11,206 nucleotides of DNA from NCBI GenBank assembly GCA_002452515.1, contig DKEN01000032.1, positions 1-11,206 of the forward strand, in the 5' to 3' direction. Below, one piece after another: positions 6,880 through 11,206 of this stretch. The notes under the pieces were generated by a model. It was not told where the DNA came from and ran no database searches. It worked only from the letters and a program-made list of their open reading frames with translations. Every line of letters begins with the position of its first letter. Position 1 is the first letter of the stretch. This stretch comes from Spartobacteria bacterium UBA6821 (lineage in GTDB: Bacteria > Verrucomicrobiota > Verrucomicrobiia > Chthoniobacterales > UBA6821). The position numbers were made by a program, and so were the translations under genes.

Positions 6880-7464
6880 ATGTATTTTTTCCAAATATGC
6901 AATCATTCTAGGCGCACGGAATAGTATCCTTTTCATATTTTCAGTTGGCTTTGGTTGAGCCTCACACCATGAAAGATCTGCTTTCAGAGAATCAATGGCG
7001 GTTATCCCCTTTGCATTTTTGATCTGCGGATTTGCTCCACAGGAAAGCAAGAACTGAACTAGCTCCATATGAACCCAACTGATTGCCATCCAGAGTGCAG
7101 TGGTTTCGTGCTCTCCTATGTGGTCAATCTCTGCTCCGGCTTGTGTAAGAAGTCGAGCGATGGAAAGAGTCCCATGAAAAGCACCTTGGGCAGTAAACCA
7201 CAATGCAGTATTGCCTCCGTCACCATCGGCTCCCTTTGGATTTATCTCGTTTACAGATGCACCTCTCTTCAGGAGGGATTCCACGATTGCAACATGTCGG
7301 TTGCGACAGGCCCACATAAGAGGAGTTAATCCGATGTTTTCGGGGAATCGGGCTTCCAGTAGATCTGGGCTATTGTCGAGTAGGCACTCTGTTTCAGCAG
7401 TGTCTCCGTGGGCGATTGCTAGTTCAAGAGTGCGTAACTGGTAGGTCATATTTTTGGCGGACAT
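6874..7464 (-). CDS. Ankyrin-repeat protein, probable cassette cargo
   Basis: This 196-residue soluble protein has no signal peptide. About four ankyrin-type repeats are visible: roughly 10-37, 44-74 (GLTPLMWACRNRHVAIVESLL, residues 45-65), 84-115 (GNTALWF...ARLLTQAGAEID) and 120-150 (TTALWMA...FLLSCGANPQ). A capping KGITAIDSL (152-160) and a basic/aromatic tail follow. Repeats 2 and 4 keep the TPL/TAL helix start and the GA(S/N) turn; repeat 3 has an insertion of glycine and aspartate residues before it. Ankyrin folds bind other proteins; the partner is unknown. The start could be M1 or M6, and neither has a Shine-Dalgarno. The TAA stop lies in the attC-like core box. It is 87 bp downstream of the unknown gene. 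Roles as an immunity or partner protein for its neighbour are speculation. Confidence 0.85.
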   Translation of the reverse strand: MSAKNMTYQLRTLELAIAHGDTAETECLLDNSPDLLEARFPENIGLTPLMWACRNRHVAIVESLLKRGASVNEINPKGADGDGGNTALWFTAQGAFHGTLSIARLLTQAGAEIDHIGEHETTALWMAISWVHMELVQFLLSCGANPQIKNAKGITAIDSLKADLSWCEAQPKPTENMKRILFRAPRMIAYLEKIHV

Positions 7465-7532
7465 CCAAACTCAGCTATCCCGAACTGGCGTACAATCTCT
7501 GTGGTGGAGTGACAGGGAAGATGGTCGGTCAT

Positions 7533-7546
7533 GAAAAAATACATGT
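7533..7546. repeat. 14-bp inverted repeat, partner at 6878-6891
   Basis: GAAAAAATACATGT here is the exact reverse complement of ACATGTATTTTTTC at 6878-6891. The copies flank the ankyrin gene: one lies upstream of it, the other covers its last codons and touches the attC-like core. The A/T run makes a chance match plausible. Confidence 0.45.
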
Positions 7547-7551
7547 GACTG

Positions 7552-8061
7552 CTAGGGGGTAGCTGTAGCACTTGGCTCGGCTATTCGAGGCTCCGGAAAA
7601 TTGTCGGTAACAGAACCCAAATCTTTCAAGATGACCTTCCAATCTTCAGATGAGATTGGACTAGGGATAAAATCATCTAGCGCGGTGGGAATATGCAGAT
7701 TCCGATAGAAAGCCCAATTGTCTCCTGCAGTCTCACTATCGATAAATTTAGAAGTGTCACCCAGAGGGTAAATAGCGAAGGGAAATCTATAGGTCCCGCT
7801 CCAAAGTCCACTTTGAAATCTATTTTGAGGTATCGAACGGACTCTGAATGGGACTGTGAAAATCTTCTCTGAGGTGCAAAATATGACCGCTCTTGAAAAT
7901 ATAGGCATCTCTTGTGAACGGAGAAATCGTGCTTCAGCAGAACTGTCTGAACTCGTGGGAACTGCCCAAGTATGTTCTTGGATGCCGATCTGGATTTGTT
8001 CCAGAGACTCAGCAGGGAAAACGAACAGTTTGGATGCCTCCATAAGATTTGAGCCGAACAT
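7552..8061 (-). CDS. Protein of unknown function, first gene of the candidate cassette
   Basis: The 169-residue product has no signal peptide or membrane segment. I do not recognise it. A compact N-terminal part (about 10-102) alternates short strands with conserved-looking hydrophobic turns: TWAVP (31-35), AVIFCTSEKIFTVPFRV (58-74) and LWSGTYRFPFAIYPLG (86-101). The pattern of a tryptophan-proline start, a VIFC strand and a late PFAIYPLG loosely recalls EVE/PUA-like beta-barrel domains that bind modified nucleic-acid bases; this is a weak guess. The C-terminal 60 residues are acidic and end in a proline-threonine tail. M1 or M7 could be the start, and neither has a Shine-Dalgarno. A 20-bp palindrome lies 4 bp upstream of M1. 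Its rows are visibly lower in GC than flanking genes. The continuous frame and cassette placement support a real gene. Confidence 0.65.
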   Translation of the reverse strand: MFGSNLMEASKLFVFPAESLEQIQIGIQEHTWAVPTSSDSSAEARFLRSQEMPIFSRAVIFCTSEKIFTVPFRVRSIPQNRFQSGLWSGTYRFPFAIYPLGDTSKFIDSETAGDNWAFYRNLHIPTALDDFIPSPISSEDWKVILKDLGSVTDNFPEPRIAEPSATATP

Positions 8062-8065
8062 ATTT

Positions 8066-8085
8066 TAGCATAGCAAGCTATGCTA
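8066..8085. promoter_or_regulatory. 20-bp palindrome directly upstream of the unknown cassette gene
   Basis: TAGCATAGC and GCTATGCTA are perfect 9-bp arms around a central AA. The palindrome sits 4 bp before the ATG at 8061 and between that start and the GTTAGGC core at 8095-8101. In RNA it would form a hairpin over the ribosome entry region; in DNA it resembles a dimeric repressor operator. Either would control the cassette genes; no binding protein is identified. Confidence 0.45.
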
Positions 8086-8094
8086 TTCCTATAT

Positions 8095-8101
8095 GCCTAA
8101 C
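8095..8101 (-). other. GTTAGGC core box, upstream boundary of the candidate cassette
   Basis: On the minus strand GTTAGGC (8101-8095) matches the canonical GTTRRRY integron core that begins a cassette. The plus-strand sequence beyond it (8102-8237) has no second core box to complete an attC, so the flank would be an attI or a secondary insertion site. A seven-base match alone is weak; its value lies in pairing with the site at 6790-6879. Confidence 0.4.
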
Positions 8102-8237
8102 AGGTGTTCCTGACGGCAACGGAAGAGGAGGGAAGCGGGATTTTCATGTGTCAAATTGAATTTTTCTCCTGAGTAGTCCTTTGCGAGAAATTCGCCAACT
8201 CTCACAAGCCTGCATCCTTAAGCCGTCTTGGAGAGCT

Positions 8238-10280
8238 TCAATGGTCATCAAGCTCGAGCCGCAGGTAGTCATAGACCACGCCAGTCGTAAGATCATCCGC
8301 AGGGACGGTAAGTGTCATCTTATTTTCTCCAGACTTCAGTAACGAGGCGTCGAACTTGACACTCTGCTCCTGCCAAATGCCCGTCGCGGTGTTGTAACGT
8401 AGCGCATTGGTAGCAACCGGGTGGATGGTGCCGACACTCGTGCCGTTGACGGCAACTTCGAGGCCACGTCCGCCGTCCGCTCCTGCGAGCGCAAGACGCA
8501 GAGTTGCTTGACCGCGGGGTGGCCCAGCCATGTTGAATTTGATCGTCCAAGTAGTGGCACGCCCGTGACCCCACTCGTGCCACGGATCCGGTGAGCCGGT
8601 TGGCAACGATTTCACCCAGCCAAAAGGCTGGTTGGCGGGATCTTTTGCCTCAGGGTTAAGCCAGTCCCTGTTTTCGACATGCGGTACTTGTTCAAAGAAC
8701 CAGTCCTTGTGGTAATCGCTCTTCCCGATGGTGTACGTAATGTCGTTGGGAAAGAGCAGCGCGTAGCGGAAGTCCCAGCCCCAGCGCCAATAGTTCGCGC
8801 CGTCGCCTTTGAAGAATTTGCTGGCGGTGCGGTCAGGGTAGCCGATCTCCCAGAGCTGTTTGCCGTAACGCACCGGCTTCCATTCGAGTTTTCCCAAATC
8901 GACCGTCTTGCCGGGCTCTACGGTGATGTCGGCCTTGGCAAATTCGCCCAGCACACCATCTGCAAAGGCATGCAGCGTATAGGTTCCTGGGTAGGCATTA
9001 TTAATGGAGAAAGTTCCGTCTTCTTTGCCATCGGTCCAGAACTGGTAGTAATTGCCGTCATGCGGCCAGGTAATCGCGGTGCCGTTGCCAGATCTTCGCA
9101 CAAATGCCGTGTCCTTGCCCTGATATTCCGGATGAGTCAGCCCCACGGTCAGATGGGGCAGATTGGTGGTAGAGGCCTGCGGATCATTGAGCACGATTTG
9201 CCCAACGACAGTGCCGCGCTGGCTTTTGTGCAGATAATCCAGACCGTTAACCCAGTCGAAAGGCCATGCGGCTCTTACCTGCTTGGCCTTTTCCAAGGCA
9301 TCGTCAAACAGGGCTGTGGCATTATTCTTCCAGGCGGGTGGAATCGTCGGATTCCCCTCCGTTGCAGCCAGAGTGGCGAGATCCGATGGCGAAGCAGTTT
9401 CGGGATTTTCCAGCGTGTTGAAATAAACAAAGATCGGCCCGATCACCTTGTTCCATTGCTGCCCCGCGGGGATATTGACGTTCGCCCCGCCAGCATAGTG
9501 GCCGGATGTCCAGTAATCGAGGAGTGTTGAGCCCATGTGGGCCCCCAGATCGATCCGTGTCGCTCCGCCACCGATATACTCGGTGGTTGGGTTGATCAGA
9601 TAAACGCCGATATGATCCTTGATGCTCGACCAACCGAAGGCGGGCAGCTTGTACAGCACGCCGGAGTAATTGTATTTGTGCTCGACCGTATTTTTATAAA
9701 TACCCGTGCTCAGGATGCGCTGTTCTTTCGCATGGATGACCACGCCGGCATCTTCATCCTGACCGTTACACATCGCCTGATTTCGGTCTGAATCCACCGA
9801 AAGCCAGTCGAAAATCGGCTTCATTTGCAGTTGGAAGCGACTTTCTCCCAAGCCGACATCGGGATAATTGGCCTGGTGTGAGAACTCCGCGGTGGTATAC
9901 AAGCCGCTCACTCCGCGCTCTAGGGCATAGCGCACTTCGAGGTCCATTTTTCCGTTGATGCCTTTCACCGCCACCTCGCCACGTTCCCCGTTGTTCTTGG
10001 CCGGGTCGATCGTCACGGCCGCCGTGACCTGACCGGAAGGCGATTGTTCCCATTTGGCATTCTTCGAGAGAATATTGACACCGTGATAAACAAGTTCGGG
10101 AATCTCGCCGTTGCCTTTGTTGATGGTCGCCTTGACGATGCCATTATACAGCGTCCAGGAGGAGCCGTTATCAGTGATCTTCACCGGCTGATTGGTTGGA
10201 GGTTGCGCCACGATTGGTGTGGCTTCGAGGCGCAGCACGGGTAGCGCCAGAAACAGGAGGGGGAAAAGGAGGGATTTCAT
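8238..10280 (-). CDS. Rhamnogalacturonan endolyase, polysaccharide lyase family 4, secreted
   Basis: The 680-residue enzyme cleaves the rhamnose-galacturonic acid backbone of pectic rhamnogalacturonan-I by beta-elimination, outside the cytoplasm. A signal peptide (about 1-20, ending LRLEA) precedes the three family domains: a beta-sandwich catalytic domain (about 30-330), a fibronectin III-like domain starting RGTVVGQI (355-362) and running to about 468, and a carbohydrate-binding jelly-roll domain (about 472-678). The last opens with WEIGYPDRTASKFFKGD (477-493), a very typical PL4 stretch, and includes ATTWTIKFNM (575-584). K202 (EHKYNYS) and H261 (SGHYAG) are 59 residues apart and are likely the catalytic pair, like K150 and H210 of the Aspergillus aculeatus lyase. 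Catalytic residues are assigned by spacing, not alignment. It is divergent from the GH2 gene across 213 bp. The ATG follows CTAGCAACCC, with no Shine-Dalgarno. Confidence 0.9.
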   Translation of the reverse strand: MKSLLFPLLFLALPVLRLEATPIVAQPPTNQPVKITDNGSSWTLYNGIVKATINKGNGEIPELVYHGVNILSKNAKWEQSPSGQVTAAVTIDPAKNNGERGEVAVKGINGKMDLEVRYALERGVSGLYTTAEFSHQANYPDVGLGESRFQLQMKPIFDWLSVDSDRNQAMCNGQDEDAGVVIHAKEQRILSTGIYKNTVEHKYNYSGVLYKLPAFGWSSIKDHIGVYLINPTTEYIGGGATRIDLGAHMGSTLLDYWTSGHYAGGANVNIPAGQQWNKVIGPIFVYFNTLENPETASPSDLATLAATEGNPTIPPAWKNNATALFDDALEKAKQVRAAWPFDWVNGLDYLHKSQRGTVVGQIVLNDPQASTTNLPHLTVGLTHPEYQGKDTAFVRRSGNGTAITWPHDGNYYQFWTDGKEDGTFSINNAYPGTYTLHAFADGVLGEFAKADITVEPGKTVDLGKLEWKPVRYGKQLWEIGYPDRTASKFFKGDGANYWRWGWDFRYALLFPNDITYTIGKSDYHKDWFFEQVPHVENRDWLNPEAKDPANQPFGWVKSLPTGSPDPWHEWGHGRATTWTIKFNMAGPPRGQATLRLALAGADGGRGLEVAVNGTSVGTIHPVATNALRYNTATGIWQEQSVKFDASLLKSGENKMTLTVPADDLTTGVVYDYLRLELDDH

Positions 10281-10493
10281 GGGTTGCTAGAGAACACCAC
10301 ATTCGACAGAAAGTTGCCAATTTTCATCTCTTTGTCGGCTTTTTGATAAAGAAAAACACCTCCACAGTGAGTGATTAAGGGAAGGTGGCTGTTGAGGGTT
10401 TTTGATTTCGGAAGAGACAACTCGTCGGAAGTTAACTAGAAGGAGTTTCCCGAAGAATTAGCAGAGTCTCTTTTCAATAAAGTACCCCCACAG
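10281..10493. promoter_or_regulatory. Divergent promoter region of the PL4 lyase and GH2 genes
   Basis: Both promoters must lie in these 213 bp. No pair of hexamers is convincing. The plus strand carries TCGGAAG twice (about 10408 and 10425), 10 bp apart, a possible but weak activator site. An AAGGAG (10440-10445) is about 50 bp from the GH2 start and so cannot serve as its ribosome-binding site. Confidence 0.35.
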
Positions 10494-11206
10494 ATGATAA
10501 AGTTCCTTTGCGGTTTTCTTCTTGCCGCTTTAGTTGGCTCGCTCTCGGCTGCAGAGCCATTGCGGCAAGACCTCACTATCAACCGCGACTGGAAATTCCA
10601 GTCGGGCGATTATCCTGGTGCGGAGGTTTCCGCTTTTAATGACATGGCATGGACTGCGATCAATCTGCCGCATTCCTTCAGTATGCCTTATTTCCAGTCC
10701 AAGGATTTCTATGTTGGCTATGGCTGGTACCGGAAGCATCTCGAGATCAAGCCGGAGTGGACTTCAAAGCGTCTCTTCCTGGAGTTCGAGGGAGCTTTTC
10801 AAGACGCCGAGGTCTTCATTAACGGCACACGTATCGGCGAACACAAGGGCGGTTTCACAGGCTTTTCGATGGACATCACGTCCGCTGTTCATCCCGGTGA
10901 CAATCTGCTCGCCGTCCGGCTCAACAACAATTGGAATGCGCAAATCGAGCCTCGCTCCGGCGATCATACCTTCATGGGAGGCATCTATCGCAATGTCCAC
11001 TTGGTGATCACCGATCCGCTCCACGTCACCTGGTATGGAACGTTCGTCACTACGCCTACCGTCTCCAAAGATTCGGCGACGGTGAACGTCAAAACCGAAA
11101 TCGCAAATGAAGGCGCGACGTTGAAAAACTGTACCGTGGTCACCGATCTCCTCGATCCCGATGGTAAAGCGGTAGCGCGTCTCACCTCGACCCAGCAGGT
11201 TGCCGC
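10494..11206 (+). CDS. Glycoside hydrolase family 2 enzyme, N-terminal part (truncated by window end)
   Basis: An open frame from ATG at 10494 runs off the window, giving 237 residues. A signal peptide (about 1-20, ending LSAA) precedes the GH2 sugar-binding jelly-roll domain (about 26-174), then the start of the immunoglobulin-like domain. Typical GH2 pieces are DWKFQSGD (32-39), WTAINLPHSF (53-62), GWYRKHLEI (77-85), AEVFINGTRIGEHKGGFTGF (105-124), NLLAVRLNNN (137-146) and GGIYRNVHL (162-170). The catalytic barrel with its two glutamates lies outside, so specificity is open: beta-galactosidase is the common activity and would suit galactan side chains of rhamnogalacturonan-I, but beta-glucuronidase, beta-mannosidase or arabinosidase are possible. 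The start gives the signal peptide directly and lies next to ACCCCCACAG, with no Shine-Dalgarno. It is divergent from the PL4 lyase. Confidence 0.88.
   Translation, partial: MIKFLCGFLLAALVGSLSAAEPLRQDLTINRDWKFQSGDYPGAEVSAFNDMAWTAINLPHSFSMPYFQSKDFYVGYGWYRKHLEIKPEWTSKRLFLEFEGAFQDAEVFINGTRIGEHKGGFTGFSMDITSAVHPGDNLLAVRLNNNWNAQIEPRSGDHTFMGGIYRNVHLVITDPLHVTWYGTFVTTPTVSKDSATVNVKTEIANEGATLKNCTVVTDLLDPDGKAVARLTSTQQVA

Larger units (their letters stand above)
6796..8100 (-). mobile_element. Candidate integron gene cassette with two genes
   Basis: If the integrase cuts G|TT in each core, the cassette begins at TTAGGC (8100-8095), just inside a GTTAGGC box, and ends at the G of the GTTAAAC box at 6796. 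That makes 1305 bp. On circularisation the cassette's own R' would be GTTAGGC, complementary to its R'' GTCTAAC at 6 of 7 positions, so the two ends are mutually consistent. Both genes run toward the attC, and the first starts about 34 bp inside the boundary. Hand counts of 60-bp rows give 40-50% GC in the first gene against 62% in a row of the neighbouring lyase. No integrase or attI is visible and no attC separates the two genes, so this is either a two-gene cassette, two cassettes with one lost site, or a lone cassette at a secondary site. Confidence 0.42.

Noticed and set aside
7465..7551. Possible second attC between the two cassette genes
   Set aside because: No RYYYAAC/GTTRRRY pair is present on either strand in these 87 bp.
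8679..9530. Plus-strand open frame, 283 residues
   Set aside because: It lies wholly antisense inside the PL4 lyase, whose motifs are clear; the frame is open only because of codon bias.
10534..11007. Plus-strand open frame, 157 residues
   Set aside because: Alternate frame within the GH2 gene, whose own frame shows consecutive GH2 motifs and a signal peptide.
1..11206. CRISPR array or insertion sequence
   Set aside because: No regularly spaced direct repeats and no transposase-like protein on either strand.

Overview
The window is a bacterial chromosome segment. The best guess is Verrucomicrobiota (Spartobacteria/Opitutae-like). This rests on the mix of a plant CslA/CslC-like glycosyltransferase, secreted plant-polysaccharide enzymes and a GalP-type sugar porter, a roughly mid-50s GC content, a tRNA gene with no encoded CCA, and the absence of Shine-Dalgarno sequences at every start I checked. 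No rRNA or single-copy marker is present, so the assignment is inference.

Layout. (1) 25-4064, all on the minus strand: tRNA-Leu(UAG), a processive family 2 glycosyltransferase, a secreted protein of unknown function, and a sugar/H+ symporter very like E. coli GalP. The porter and the secreted protein are 25 bp apart and may be co-transcribed. (2) 4212-6677, plus strand, divergent from the porter: a two-gene efflux operon, with a DHA2-family EmrB-like pump followed 12 bp later by its EmrA/HlyD-like periplasmic adaptor. (3) 6678-8237: a lower-GC island with two minus-strand genes, one of unknown function and one with ankyrin repeats. It carries marks of an integron gene cassette: an attC-like imperfect inverted repeat (6790-6879) whose first core box contains the ankyrin gene's stop codon, and a GTTAGGC core box (8095-8101) just upstream of the first gene. 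No integrase lies in the window. A GC-rich hairpin block separates the attC-like site from the efflux operon. (4) 8238-11206: a divergent pair of secreted enzymes, a family PL4 rhamnogalacturonan lyase (minus) and the N-terminal part of a family GH2 glycosidase (plus), which runs off the window.

How it fits together. The PL4 lyase and GH2 enzyme look like a small locus for rhamnogalacturonan-I (pectin hairy region). Galactose released from side chains is a plausible substrate for the GalP-like porter about 4 kb away, though the link is inferred. The efflux pair is a self-contained detoxification or export module that lacks a local TolC. The cassette-like island is the part most likely to be foreign and is the most interesting region.
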